Below are positions 23,881 to 60,334 of a DNA stretch of 64,000 nt, piece after piece (within the stretch, counting starts at the first letter, position 1; each line of letters begins with the position of its first letter). The stretch spans positions 1,732,001-1,796,000 of the forward strand of contig WPIO01000069.1 in the NCBI GenBank assembly GCA_009760855.2, in the 5' to 3' direction. Origin of the DNA: Cristatella mucedo (lineage: Eukaryota; Bryozoa; Phylactolaemata; Cristatellidae). Made by a program: the position numbers and the translations under genes. The notes below the pieces were generated by a model, which was given only the letters and a program-made list of their open reading frames with translations, did no database searches and had not been told where the DNA came from.

Positions 23881-24670
23881 GTTATGGTCGATGAGTCATC
23901 GGTGTCGACCAGGGGAGGGCAGTCGTGCGAGGGCAGGGGCTGAGGGGAGCTGTGGGCTCTGGGGCTCTGTGCGTTGGGAATAAACTGTCGGTGTTGGGCA
24001 TCGGCTGGCTCTCTGCTGTGCGAACAAACTACAGTTATTATTATTATAATTCAGGAAATCACTCCGATCAAGCCAAGTCTACACACTCTACATGGCTGCC
24101 GGTGTCGTGGGATATATCCCTTCCCTCTCGAACTGATTCGGCAGCTCGTATATTCAATAGATGCCTTGTGTTTGTGCTGTCGAGCTACGTTCGTTTCGAA
24201 CCCGCCCGACAGCTGGCGGCAGTTCGCGGTAGATGGTTGTCACAACAGATGCTGCCAATAAATGGATTTGGGCCTGACTGTCGAGTCATGCACCGATAGT
24301 CAATGTCTGCTCCTCAACCGTTAAAGGGCAAGACAATTCGGCTGCTTAGGCAGTCTGAGCCTTCGTAGGGCCTCTGCCGAGTGCTCGCAGGCGATCGAGT
24401 CGAATTCTCTCACAAACGAAGATACAGGGTATGCTGCTTTAGGAATCAGTAGCATTTACCCGTTGGAAACCGCCGGCGGACCTAAGCTCACGTGCAGATT
24501 CCGTATTTGAGAGAAGCCGTAGCTGCCTCTAACTTCAGCCCGGTGGACGTGCTCTCGTCAGCAAAGCGGATGCCACCCTGCGGGTGGCTTGCGGGAACAA
24601 TTTATTCGTCCGGTCTACCCTTTTTCCCAGGTACACTGTGAGGGAACGTGACCGTAGCCTGCGAGCACTG

Positions 24671-27600
24671 AAATCAATCTGAATAACTATGTGTGGAAAA
24701 GCTCAATGAAAGAATGCATGCTACGTTTGGCTATCGCTACGATATAAAAGATGGTAGCAATTTTCTTAGCAAAGGAACAAGTGTGCAAGTTCTTGGGAAC
24801 ACTTTCCAGCTACTCCGGGCATGCAGATACGCCCTCAGGGGCGCCCGAAGAGGGCACCGGAGGTTGTCCCGAATCAGCCATCAATATTGAAATATTTCTC
24901 GAAAAAATAGGCTCAATTTTCGTGATTGAGCCCTGGACCCTTGCCCTGGATCTAGTCCGCCGCTGCCTAAATCCTCAATAAAATCATAGCTTTCGAAATC
25001 GCTGTCTTTCTTTTAACGAATAAAACTCGGCGAGCCCGACATTTTTAGCCTATTTGCATATAATTTTGACCAATATTCAGGCAGTTTTTGCAGTCTGCCT
25101 GCACCCGGGTTACCGTGGAAACCCGGGTTACCATGGTAACCCGGGTTACCGCAATCGGGCTCACTTGTTGCTCGTTCTCGCTACCCAGTCCGACGACACG
25201 CTGTCCGGAGGTAGTGTAATGAAATGTATCTCCGTCTGTTGCTTCGCAAAGCCATACGGATTACGTGGGTATTAGGTAGGAGAGCTCTGTCTAGCGCACT
25301 GACAACCTGAGCGGCTTTCGGTGAGCATTCAATAACCAACAAGCACACCTTGCTCAAATAGCTCCTACGCTGGGGGATGCGCAGCCGCAGCCTCAACGTG
25401 CAAATCGCACTACGAGCTACGGCAAGCTCATCTACAAGCCTGAAAATGCGTCGTGCATGCATCAGTAAGCGTGCATGCAAAAGTGCATGTCCCCCAACGT
25501 ATTAGGCTCGGCTACGGTTAAGGACGCGGGTGTTCGCGTCCGGTCAGATCTCAGGCCTCAAGCTCAGCACTCGTAGCGGTGCTAGTCTCGACCCACGCGT
25601 GACGAATGCAGGCGACGCCAGAACCTCGTAGCAAGGCTATTTACTTGTAGGTGCTGCCCCAGTTCACGCAGGAACGCCGACACTAGCAGAAACACGGCGG
25701 CAACGACGGGTGCTCTTATCAAGTCAGTATACATAATCCTGACAAATCAATTTAACAGCAGCGAACGGGTCCAGACTTAATCCGACGGCTTTGTGACCTA
25801 TAGCTTTGCGACAATCAGCTCCTCTGTCTGTGCCCCGAGTCTCAAATCTTCCCCGACTCTATCTCACGGCGCCGGCCTTTACCATGCCTCAGCGATAAAC
25901 CGTCACATAATCTTGTAATCCTGAGCAATCGCTAATCGCCATGTATCGGCCAGTATAGCTAGCACCGCCGTTACAACGGGGTGAAATTGTTTAGGTCCTC
26001 AATAAAAAATTAAAGGCTAATTCACAATAAAATAACGCTCGTTTGTTTTTATACCCCACTGTGCTATTTCAAATGAAAGCGACGGCTATTGCATCGACCA
26101 TGGCTCAGGCCTTTAGACATTAGCTACAGATGCGCCAACGGAATGTGAGCTGCACTGCTGCACTCAAGTGAGATTCTTCGATGCCAGTATGACTCCTAAA
26201 ATCCATGACGGTTGATCGCCTACATTAAATAACCACCAAAGTGACAATCTAGAGCAGCAACAAGAAGCCTTTACTTTGGAAAGAACGCCAGCCTAATTCA
26301 GCCGTGTCACGAACAGGCGCAGTGTAGCTCCAAAATCCGCCCTACTAGAGGAGGTGCAGTTTCGGCGCAGTGAAGCGTACAACAGGGCCTACTACTTCCG
26401 TCTTGTCAAGTGAGCAAGTCAGAACTCAGGCAGGAGTGTCGAGAAGAGAAGCTCAAAATTAAGCGGACCTCGCCGCCGCAGCGACCATGGACTATGGCGA
26501 CGCAAACTACAAAGCAAATGAGGTCGCGAATATTGCACAGCATTTCTCAGGACGCATCGTATTGGTGATTGTATCAGCCTCGTCGGGCAACTGACCGGAG
26601 GTCTGTTGACTCATGTTAGAGCCGGCATACATTGTCCAGCAGCTGCTTTGTCACTGCTGTGCCCTAAGGCCACACAGGTCGATCGACTATTATCTGCCCC
26701 TGTAGAACAGGGTTAGTGAACGTCAGCCCTCTGGTCGGACTGGCATTCAGCAGAATCAGCTGGTCTGTGGACCGGCCATCAAGGCCGTCCTGTAAGTTAA
26801 AGTGTAAATAGTGGCATCGCGTAAATAAGACCACAGTCAATCGCATAGCCGAGCCCGTTGGTTTCGTGGCTATTTCTGACCAGCCTTTACCACTCATTCC
26901 ATCGCTGGGTCAGACTTCTGGAGCTTGATTAACTGCACCTGGCTATGCCCCACCTTCGGCTCGGCCTCATTTCCTGCTTGTTGCCTCCCCGACTCAATCT
27001 GGTGAATCCTTTTAGCAATAGTGGCTGACCCGTCTGGTCAGCCGCTCCATTCGCACCAGCTTTGGACGAAATCGATCATCCTCGACTTCCCCTAGGGGTA
27101 GCTCAGAGGTCACGACCTCCTTTGCCGGCGTTGGCTGCGCTCTGATACGACGTGGCTGGCTAGGCCACCTAGCGGTGGCACGTCGAGCCTGGCCTTGCTC
27201 GACCCTTGCAACGCCAGCTCCTGGCGTCTCAGAAGCAGCTCCTGCCGCTCTTCTCGTCTCCTCAACCCGGCCCTCTCGCTCCAGCCACTCCTTCGCATAC
27301 GGCTTTTACTCGTGTCCAGTCGCTGCTCCCCCCTGTCCTTGCGCTCGTCCTCGCCTCGCTGTTCCTGCCGTTTCCGCTCCGCGAAATCTCCCTTGCATCG
27401 TTGCTCCCACTCCACGGGTTCTTCGTACCGTCGCTGTTCCCGCTGGTCCGGCTTCTTGCGCTCTTCCTCCCGTCACTCGGTCTCGGTCGCGAAACAGGTC
27501 TCCTCACTCCCACACTAAGCACTCTATTCCCTTGCAGCAAATGTAAAGCGCCCAGAGAGAGATTTAGTTCTCTGAGGGTGCTTTATCAAGCGAGCTATTA

Positions 27601-28738
27601 TTGCTATTGTTATTGTAGTTCGTACGTACGTATGTATGCATGTATTGTATGCCGGCTCCTGACTTGTGACCGTAAGGTCAAGGGAGCGTGTAGTTCGTAT
27701 GTATGTATTGTATGCAGGCTCCTCTGATAAGCCACTGGTGAGCTGTTTGAAGCACCACCGAGAGGGGCCGGTGCACAGCTGTGGTCCGCCTGTGATGTGG
27801 TATGGACACAGGCCGGTAACCAGCTGGTGGCCAGATGGTGGATTCGCCATCAGGGTCGGCCAGTGCACTGCTGCGGTCCGCCTTTGATGGGGCATGGACC
27901 AGCTGGTGGCCAGATGGTGGATTCACCATCAGGGTCGGCCGGTGCACAGTTATGGTCGATGAGTCATCGGTGTCGACCAGGGGAGGGCAGTCGTGCGAGG
28001 GCAGGGGCTGAGGGGAGCTGTGGGCTCTGGGGCTCTGTGCGTTGGGAATAAACTGTCGGTGTTGGGCATCGGCTGGCTCTCTGCTGTGCGAACAAACTAC
28101 AGTTATTATTATTATAATTCAGGAAATCACTCCGATCAAGCCAAGTCTACACACTCTACATGGCTGCCGGTGTCGTGGGATATATCCCTTCCCTCTCGAA
28201 CTGATTCGGCAGCTCGTATATTCAATAGATGCCTTGTGTTTGTGCTGTCGAGCTACGTTCGTTTCGAACCCGCCCGACAGCTGGCGGCAGTTCGCGGTAG
28301 ATGGTTGTCACAACAGATGCTGCCAATAAATGGATTTGGGCCTGACTGTCGAGTCATGCACCGATAGCCAATGTCTGCTCCTCAACCGTTAAAGGGCAAG
28401 ACAATTCGGCTGCTTAGGCAGTCTGAGCCTTCGTAGGGCCTCTGCCGAGTGCTCGCAGGCGATCGAGTCGAATTCTCTCACAAACGAAGATACAGGGTAT
28501 GCTGCTTTAGGAATCAGTAGCATTTACCCGTTGGAAACCGCCGGCGGACCTAAGCTCACGTGCAGATTCCGTATTTGAGAGAAGCCGTAGCTGCCTCTAA
28601 CTTCAGCCCGGTGGACGTGCTCTCGTCAGCAAAGCGGATGCCACCCTGCGGGTGGCTTGCGGGAACAATTTATTCGTCCGGTCTACCCTTTTATCAAGGT
28701 ACACTGTGAGGGAACGTGACCGTAGCCTGCGAGCACTG
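24671..28738. repeat. 4.07-kb tandem duplication, unit 2
   Basis: This is the second copy of 20604-24670, joined to it without spacer: unit 1 ends GCCTGCGAGCACTG and unit 2 ends with the same word. Differences noticed are a T for C near 25088, an extra G near 25376, an extra A near 26009, one C fewer near 27330, a T for C near 27472, and a changed CCCAGG/TCAAGG near 28690. The palindrome recurs at 25122-25145. Confidence 0.9.
25122..25145. promoter_or_regulatory. 24-bp palindrome with X-box-like core, second copy
   Basis: It is identical to the palindrome at 21055-21078, including the flanking 18-bp periodic CCCGGGTTACC repeats. Confidence 0.5.
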
Positions 28739-28794
28739 GGGGAGACCCTGTGAAGGGTCAGAGGTCAGCCTAAGCAGCTTCAGGCTCTTGAGCT

Positions 28795-28937
28795 GCTTTG
28801 GTCTAGCGGTTAAGGTGCTCGCCCCGACCAAGGTCTGACTGAGGTCGTGAGCTCGAGCCCCGAGTCATACGTGAAGCGCCTGTATAGAGATTAAGTTCTC
28901 TTGGGGCGCTATATAAATGAATTATTTTATTATTATT
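28795..28937 (+). mobile_element. SINE-1 copy
   Basis: The tRNA-like head includes TGGTCTAGCGGTTAAGGTGC (A-box-like) and GTGAGCTCGAGCCCCGAG (B-box-like). Then come GTGAAGCGCC, TAGAGATTAAGTTCTCTTGG and GGCGCTATATAAATG with an ATT-rich end. It follows the end of unit 2 directly and is not part of the duplication. Confidence 0.85.
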
Positions 28938-29012
28938 TGAGCGGAGGAAGCGCAGACGCGACGACTCAGCGGATGACTCAGCATTGCTTCCCAAATAGAC
29001 ATTGGTGGCATC

Positions 29013-29290
29013 TGTGGGGACATCCGTCTACCACAAACTGCCACCGGCTGTCGGGCGGCTTCGGAATGAACAATAGCCCGACAGTGCCGAAAAACAACTC
29101 GATCGTGAAATATAAGGGCTGTCGAAAGAGTATGAGGAGGGAGACCGATCGATCCCTCGACGGCTGCAGCCGTCTCGTGTGTGTAGCCTGGGCTAGGCCG
29201 GAAGGGTTTGGAGAATAAAGTGTTTGGTGTTGAAGCCAGCAGGCTTGTCGCTCGTTCGCGATACCCAGGCCGACGTCGGGTCGTGCGGAG
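29013..29290 (+). mobile_element. Possible solo LTR
   Basis: The block begins TGTGGGGACATCC, has ATATAAGGGC (TATA-like) near 29110, AATAAAGTG (polyadenylation-like) near 29213, and a following R/U5-like stretch to about 29290. That order fits an LTR of a retrotransposon. Related sequence is found at 20195, at about 21098, and (reverse) near 24180-24260. Clear target-site duplications were not found, so the right border is uncertain. Confidence 0.4.
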
Positions 29291-29475
29291 GGCTGCCACA
29301 CACACACCCGTTAGTAGCCAGTATAAGCGTCGCTGAGACTGAATCACGAGGGCAGCAGGAGAGACGGCACGCTGGCAGCTTTGAGCACGCGCGACGCCGC
29401 CCGCTCTGTCTACAAGTAGTAGCTGTGCAGGCAGCGGGCAGAAAAAAGAGAGCCCAGCGTTATGCTTTGTACGTC

Positions 29476-29481
29476 TATATT
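29476..29481 (-). terminator. Weak poly(A) signal candidate for the multi-domain gene
   Basis: AATATA on the minus strand lies about 220 bases past the stop codon. No canonical AATAAA or ATTAAA was found on the minus strand between 29300 and 29699, so this rare variant is only the best local candidate. Confidence 0.2.
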
Positions 29482-29698
29482 CTCATTAATCGGTCATAAA
29501 TACGCTTCGCTCGCCGCGGCGCCGCGCACTCTCCGTGCGATAGCCGCCGCGACAGCAACTGGCGTCTGCTGCGACGATAGGGCGTCCTTTCCGGGACCTA
29601 AATACCGAAGAAAGTAGACTGAACCTCACGAGCGACGGCAGCGTGAGGAGGCGCCGGAAGCAGGCTCGCGAAAGCGGCCTTCGAGCGGGCGCTCACCT

Positions 29699-54750
<25,052 letters not shown>

Positions 54751-54820
54751 CCTGCCAGGCGTCAGGCGCTTCCGCTTCGGAGAAGACCTGCGCCGCTATG
54801 CCGAAGGGTGCGTCGAATTG

Positions 54821-54830
54821 CTTATATATA
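54821..54830 (-). promoter_or_regulatory. TATA box of the multi-domain gene
   Basis: TATATATAAG on the minus strand. A transcription start about 25-30 bases downstream (near 54795) would leave a 5' untranslated region of about 45 bases. The box and the following leader are recognisable in the diverged copy at 60258-60334. Confidence 0.65.
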
Positions 54831-54860
54831 GCGGCGGCGGCGGCGGCGGCGGCGGCGCGG
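54831..54860. repeat. GGC trinucleotide repeat at the core promoter
   Basis: About nine GGC units immediately upstream of the TATA box. The diverged promoter copy at 60335 lacks it, so it expanded after the duplication or was lost there. Confidence 0.85.
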
Positions 54861-56160
54861 CAAAGTCGGAGGCGCCGCAAAGTCGGCGTCGCTCTTTAGA
54901 CGCGCCGTCGCCCGCTTGAGCTCGCTATCTGCGAGCGTGCAATCTTAGACAATTGCGCGCGCGGGCTGCAGTCGTGCTTGGGGCTCCGCTGCGGCCGTCC
55001 CGCACCTGTTCCCCTTTTCCGTGTTTGGCAAAGTTATCGCACGCTATCGGACACGCTGGCGAAACTTGCCAGGCAAGATATGGTTGAAGAAAAAGGCAAG
55101 TTGAGCATGACTGACGCGTCGGACTCGCGCGCAAGAGCGCCGACTTTAAGCATACCTGACTTCCAAGACACGATTCCGGTTGAGCCGGGTGTGCCCCAGT
55201 CTGAGACCCGGGAATGATAGGAGCATCGACGCTAGATCAAGATCCGTTCGCGCCGCTGCGTGGGCGCCGCTCATGACTCTGCGGCTTAATTGTAGGGATA
55301 AATGCCGGGCGCCGTAGCTCGGGCTACTTGCGAAGAAAGCAGTTTAGTGGCCGATGCAATTATGCAGACGAAACCTCATCGAGGGCTTGAGAGGAAATCG
55401 AAATTTCGCCACCGCCGCTGGGGACTCTGTAGCCGCTCCGTCTCCTGAAGGCGCTTGTGCGAGACGTCTTGCATTTCCTAGCAACAGATCTCACTGCAGC
55501 ACTTTGAGGTTTACAGGAAGCGCCGATGACGAGAATTCATCGTAACGAAATGTGTATCCGGAGCGAAGCCGCATCCTGCTAAACGTTGGCACACGCCTTC
55601 GCTGAGCTCTGACGGTGGCCTATTCTTGTAAAGCGGAGCTCCTGCGAATAAGCGGAGATTCACATGTGATCATCCGCCGGCTAAATCCAAAATAAGCTCT
55701 GCAAAATTGCGGTTTCAATTCAAAACTACGGAAAGCTATTTCCGTTTTTCTCGCAAAACGTCGTGCCGCTGCGGTTGCTGTTGTTCGTGAAAAAGGGCGC
55801 CAATGACCCGACACCGCCAGTGACCCCGGCACTTTCCGTCTGCCACCCGATCACTGTAGCCAAATTCTGACCGCGAAAACACTTTAGCAATTCCGCATTG
55901 TAGATGATAGCGGTTCTGGTTTACTCGTAAACTTTAATGCAATTTCGGAGTCATGGTTTACAAATGGCAACCAACGTTGGCCAGCAAGTGGTCCGAAACT
56001 TTCTTGCTCGAGTGCACGTGTCGGTACAAAAAACGGCGAAACGAAGCTTCGATATTGATTAGGTATTGTAGGCAGCAGTGTATAGTGTTGGAATTTTACC
56101 AGACACGTTAAAGCATAATCGAGTGCAAAACCCTATGAAAATTTCTGCAAACAACTTGTT
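54861..56160 (-). promoter_or_regulatory. Upstream flank of the gene, duplicated at 60.34-61.2 kb
   Basis: Stretches such as GTCGGCGTCGCTCTTTAGAC (54875), GACACGATTCCGGTTGA (55168) and GTCTGCCACCCGATCAC (55837) recur in the same order at 60350, 60624 and 60724. The flank likely holds regulatory DNA. About 570 bases (55255-55825) are missing from the other copy. Short frames here have no motif. Confidence 0.55.
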
Positions 56161-56399
56161 CCCATCAGCTTTGGGAAACTTTTGTAAAGCAATTCACATG
56201 CAGTTTTAAATTTCGCCGTGAGAAACCTCGGTTCGCTCTTTTACATAGTAGTGTCGGGCCGATAGATGAGCGGAATTTGGCACGCGTGTAACCGCGAAGC
56301 TCGCACGGCTCGGCCCAGCCATGGTGTCGGTGCTTTATAAGCCGCCATTTCAAGAATCAGCTGCGGTTTCAGAATTGTTAGATATGCTGCTGAGGATTA
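56161..56399. other. Unassigned AT-richer stretch
   Basis: No gene was found. Sequence around 56170-56215 resembles 62300-62345, beyond the LINE that interrupts the diverged copy. Confidence 0.4.
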
Positions 56400-57635
56400 T
56401 TGCTCATGTCTTCTCATATGCTGAATTTTCTGTCCCTACATTTATTGGCTCCAGCTAATCTATCAGATCGACTCCCCCAATAGGCCAAGCGTCATTCCAC
56501 GCGCTTTCCCTTTAGGCTGGGCTGCCAAAGAAAGCCATTATGCCACTACAGCGGACTATGAAAATGGCTGCAAGGCTGGTCATCAAGTCCCAGCGGTTTG
56601 AGCACGTGTCACCTTTGCTGAAAGAGCTAGGAGGGTTGCCGGTTGAGCAAAGGATACAGAACTAAAGGATGATAAAACTAACATACTAGTTATGGTCAAA
56701 CCCAGTGCGATTCACAAATAGGAAAGGATGACGCCCAAAATTGGCTCTGCCAGCGTATCTCATGTAAAATCAGCTCGAAATCTAGGTGTCATATTCCAAA
56801 GCAACCTCTCGTTAGACGACCATATCAGCTCCACAGCCAAATCTGCCTATTTTCAGCTTCATAACGTTGCTAAAATTCGGGCTTGTTTAGATAAGGATAC
56901 CACGTCTAAGTTGGTACATGCATTCGTGACATCTTGTCTCGACTTCTGCAATTCACTGCTTACCGGCATACCAGCATGTGCGATCAGACGATTGCAGCTG
57001 GCACAAAACTCTGCATCTAGGCTTGTCTGTCGTGAGCGTCGCAGTTGCCACATTACTCCACTTCTCGTCGACCTGCACTGGCTACCAGTCAAGCAACGGA
57101 TTGACTTCAAGGTTTTGTTGCTCACTTTTCGGTCCCATCATTCTATGGCTCCAGCCTATCTCTCCGACATACTCCCCCATCAGGCCAAGCATCGTACCAC
57201 CCGCTTTTCGGAATCCAACAGTCTAGAAATACCTCGTACAATCCTTAAATCCTTTGGAGACCGTGCATGTAGTTCGTATGCTCCCAAAGCCTAGAATTCC
57301 CTCCCGACCTGCGTCAGAACATCCCCTGACCTGACCAAATTTAAAAGGAACTTAAAAACACACCTATTTAGGACAGCATTGAGTTGGTCCCTGTGATTCG
57401 TCCTTCACGTGCTTATGCATGCTGACACTGTGCATGCTGCCACTAACCACATTTGCATGCTGACCCTGTGCATATCATCCCTAACCATGTTATTCATTTT
57501 GTTTGTTTTTCAAGCATGATTTTACTTACCATTCAATTGCATTTTCCTTTGCAGCAAATGTTAAGCACCTAGAAAGAGATAAAGTTCTCTGAGGGCGCTT
57601 TATCAAGTACATTATTATTACTATTTTTGTTTTAG
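56400..57635 (+). mobile_element. LINE-1 3' half with a LINE-2 scrap
   Basis: 56500-56660 is a piece of LINE-2 RT C-terminus (GLPKKAIMPLQRTMKMAARL-like). The remainder is LINE-1 from the thumb to the ATT tail at 57600-57625. Adjacent fragments of the two families in one orientation suggest nested insertion or template switching. Confidence 0.8.
56728..57294 (+). pseudogene. LINE-1 reverse transcriptase C-terminus
   Basis: A 188-residue open stretch contains SARNLGVIFQSNLSLDDHIS (thumb), DFCNSLLTGIPACAIRRLQL and QNSASRLV (the conserved LINE C-terminal block), LHWLPVKQRIDFKVLLLTF, APAYLSDIL and FGDRACSSYAPKA before a stop. The family would continue with a short W-N-S-L-P end, so the stop cuts it slightly early. 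Confidence 0.85.
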
Positions 57636-57636
57636 A

Positions 57637-58120
57637 GCTAAGTTCTTACGCTGACCCACAAGGCCAGCCATGGCTTGGCTCCTTCGTACCTAGCTGAACT
57701 GCTGCATCAGTTTCAGCCTGTTCGTGCCCTGAAGTCCTGTGTGGAAAATAAATGTGCTGTCCCATTCCTCCGCTTAAAGACAGTTGGCGACAGAAGCTTT
57801 AGCTCTGCAGGTCCTAGACTGTGGAACTCGCTTCCACAAGTCTTACGCAACGACATCTACTCTCCAACTGCCGACTATGGCACATCTTTTTCAGCGGTCC
57901 TGAACTGCTACTTCTATGCTACTCACTACCTCAACTGGTCTCCGGACTTTGCTATGCTTCCCACTTTCTCTTTGTTGCGTGAGACGAAGTCTGTTGGGTA
58001 CCGAATGCTTACCGAAAGCCGCTTAGGCTGTGTGTGGGCTATACAAAAATTTCCTGCGTAACACCCACACGGTCTTTATGACTTTGTGGAGTTACTGACG
58101 GAGATACATTACTTTAAATT
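57637..58120 (+). mobile_element. LINE-2 3' end
   Basis: Open stretch 57675-58061 encodes APSYLAELLHQFQPVRALKS, then VPFLRLKTVGDRSFSSAGPR and LWNSLPQVLRN, the end of LINE-2 RT. The 3' untranslated end has GTGTGGGCTATACAAAA and closes near 58115 with ATTACTTTAAATT. This is the best-preserved LINE-2 end. Confidence 0.85.
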
Positions 58121-58129
58121 TTCGGAATC

Positions 58130-58540
58130 TAGCGATTTACCTATACCTCAAACAAGCATCAATTCCTTTGGAGACCGTGCGTTTAGTTCGTTCGCTCCCA
58201 AAGCCTGGAACTGACTCCCGACCTGGGTCAAGACGTCTATGGACTTGTCCAAATCTATAAAGGAGACTTAAAACGCATCTCTTTATGACAACATTTAGTG
58301 TGTCCCTGTGATTCGTCCTTTATGTGATCATGCCTGCTAACGCAGTTGCATGCTGCCACTTACCACACTTGCATGCTGACCCTGAGCATATCACCCCTAA
58401 ACATTTTTTTCGTGTTGTTTATTTCACCTACGACCATTAACCATTTGATCGTGCTTTCTTTGCAGCAATTGTAAAGCGCCTAGTAAGAGATTGATTTTCT
58501 CAGAGGGCACTTTATCGAATGTATCATTATTAGCAGATTC
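58130..58540 (+). mobile_element. LINE-1 3' end fragment
   Basis: Runs from GGAGACCGTGCGTTTAGTTC through the 3' untranslated region to AAAGCGCCTAGTAAGAGATT and TATCGAATGTATCATTATT. Confidence 0.8.
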
Positions 58541-60075
58541 AACAGGAGATATGCTGGCAGAGCCTCTTTTGAGCATTAGCCTTTCTAATGTCTGCATCTT
58601 GCTTAGTTTTTCCATAACTAGTAAGTTGATTTTATCATCATTCAATTTAAGAGAGTTCGCTGCCATTCAAGTGCGAATGTTATCACCACATGCACCATGG
58701 GAGTTGAGAGAATTCGACGTGCTCGAGGGCTGGGAGGGATCAAAGCAAATGTACAAATGAGTGTCAATCGTGTAAAAGTGAAAGCCTAGATTTTGTGTGG
58801 CAATCGTATTGTCAAGAGAAAGTGTATACACCGTGAAAAGAACAGGACCAATCACGGAGTTCTCAGGTTCCTCATATTTTAGAGATTCCTCGGTCGATCT
58901 TTGTCGATTCGCATGAATACTCTGGAGTCTTCCACTGAGATAGGAACTGAACTATTGCAATGCAGTGCCAGTAATGCTCAGGCGAGGTCAGAGGCCGAGG
59001 TCAGAGGTCGAGGTCAGAGGCGCTTAAGAAGAAGGACATGGTGATCGATTGTATTAAAAATTGCCGAAAGATCGAGCAAACCAAGCAGATATACTCTACT
59101 CATGTCTGCATTCCTGAGTAGGTCGTTGTACTGCCAAAGCAGTGCTGACTCTGTGGAGTGATTAGCACTAAAACCAGATTGGAACCTACTAGCAAGGTTT
59201 GAAGTTTCAATATATGAGTTAAGCTGGTCTGCCACGACTCCTTTCAGTGTCTTTGATAGAAATGGTAGAAGAGAGACTGGGTGGTAGTTGCTATGTTATC
59301 TTGGTGTAGTTTTGCTTTCTTAAGTAGTGGCGTGACAGCCTTTTTTCAATGGTCCTTGGATATGACCTGAAGCTAATTAGTTATTCATGATGTTAGTAAT
59401 GCATGGCATCAGCAGATCAACGCAACGTAGGACAGTGAGAATAGGGTATAGAGGACTTGTTGTCTTCCTTGGTTGGATATGAACTTCAGGACGAGATCTC
59501 TAGTGGCCTGCTTAAATGTAGACATAGAGGTGAAGCCAGTTATCGGGGGGGGGGACAGCATTCTAGGGGGCTGGTGCTGCCATCGCTTGGATGGACTCCC
59601 TGATCATTTTTATTTTCTGGACAAAGTGTCGAGAGAAGCAATCTGGTCACAGGATCATGAGGTAAGGAGCTAACCTGGGAGCAGTTGAGGCGATGGTTTA
59701 TCGTCGACGTCAGCATTTATGGATTGTGCATCAGTGATTTGGCAATGTTTTTACAGAAGCTAGACTTGGCCTTTGTTAGGAACGATTGGTATGGTCTACA
59801 GCAGTCCTCATATGCCTGTCGACGTACAGTCAGTCCCGATCTTTTGTTAGCTTTTTCAAGCTTGCACTTAGTAGACCTAGCTAGTTCAACGTCCGTGGTA
59901 AACGATAGGCCGTGCGAGGGAGGGCGCACAGTGCACTTTGTAAGAGGTGCAAATTTGTCATCCTTGTCAGCTAGTTTCATGTTGTAGATGTCGACCAATG
60001 ATAATAGATCCGAAACGGAACTTGGCATCAGAGGCGAGGCAAATATTCTTGCTCGGACGGTATCGATGTCAAAGG
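58540..60075 (-). mobile_element. LINE-1 copy, minus strand
   Basis: On the minus strand, the linker (59717-60028: SDLLSLVDIYNMKLADKDDK, then ELARSTKCKLEKANKRSG) precedes RT fingers and QLNSYIETSNLASRFQSGFS (about 59200). Region A (LLDLSAIFNTIDHHVL) and region C (FYTIDTHLYICF, YADD lost) lead to the KLNDDKINLLV segment at 58640. It ends abruptly at 58540, head to head with a plus-strand LINE-1 tail. It replaced what lay downstream of the diverged promoter copy. Confidence 0.8.
59542..59555. repeat. G-run
   Basis: A run of about ten G inside the minus-strand LINE-1, likely an expanded C/G homopolymer. Sequencing error in the run cannot be excluded. Confidence 0.6.
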
Positions 60076-60230
60076 TCCTGTGGTTTCGCGATTTGCAGGT
60101 GATACACTTGGTCTTTATTGGCTATAAGATAAAATACTGTCTACAGTGGGTAGCTCTGCTCTAAATGGCTTACTGGTATCCCTTATTTATCGTTTTATAT
60201 AAAGTAAGCTCTTAGAAAAGATCTTAATTA
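60076..60230. other. Short unassigned stretch
   Basis: AT-rich sequence between the LINE-1 and the ruined promoter copy. No exon-2-like or domain-like sequence was found. Confidence 0.4.
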
Positions 60231-60235
60231 ACGAA

Positions 60236-60334
60236 CGCTAGATAGTGAGGACTCTATTTGCCAGGCGTCAGATGGTTCAGCTACGGAATAGATCAATGTC
60301 ACTGCCGAGGGGCTCGGTTGATCGTTTAAATAGA
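60236..60334 (-). pseudogene. Decayed copy of core promoter and exon 1
   Basis: On the minus strand, a TATTTAAA box (60325-60334) is followed 67 bases later by CTGACGCCTGGCAAATA, where the intact gene has CTGACGCCTGGCAGGATG. The start codon is thus ATA, and the exon-1 region (about 60236-60258) no longer gives a signal peptide. The expected GTAAG donor has become TTAAG. This is a broken duplicate of the 5' end of the multi-domain gene. Confidence 0.5.

Larger units (their letters stand above)
20604..24670. repeat. 4.07-kb tandem duplication, unit 1
   Basis: This unit is repeated directly at 24671-28738 with an offset of 4067-4069 bases. Only scattered substitutions and 1-bp indels were noticed. 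The unit contains an X-box-like palindrome (21055-21078), a LINE-2 3' end on the minus strand (about 21148-21290), an arginine/glutamate-rich minus-strand frame (23041-23472), a LINE-1 tail (23465-23545), GTAC/GTAT-rich simple sequence (23550-23650), a short minisatellite, and LTR-like pieces near 23970-24260. No confident host gene is present. Confidence 0.9.

Noticed and set aside
20604-28738. The two 4-kb copies as LTRs of a large retroelement
   Set aside because: The copies abut without internal sequence and contain unrelated nested repeats, so they are a tandem duplication.
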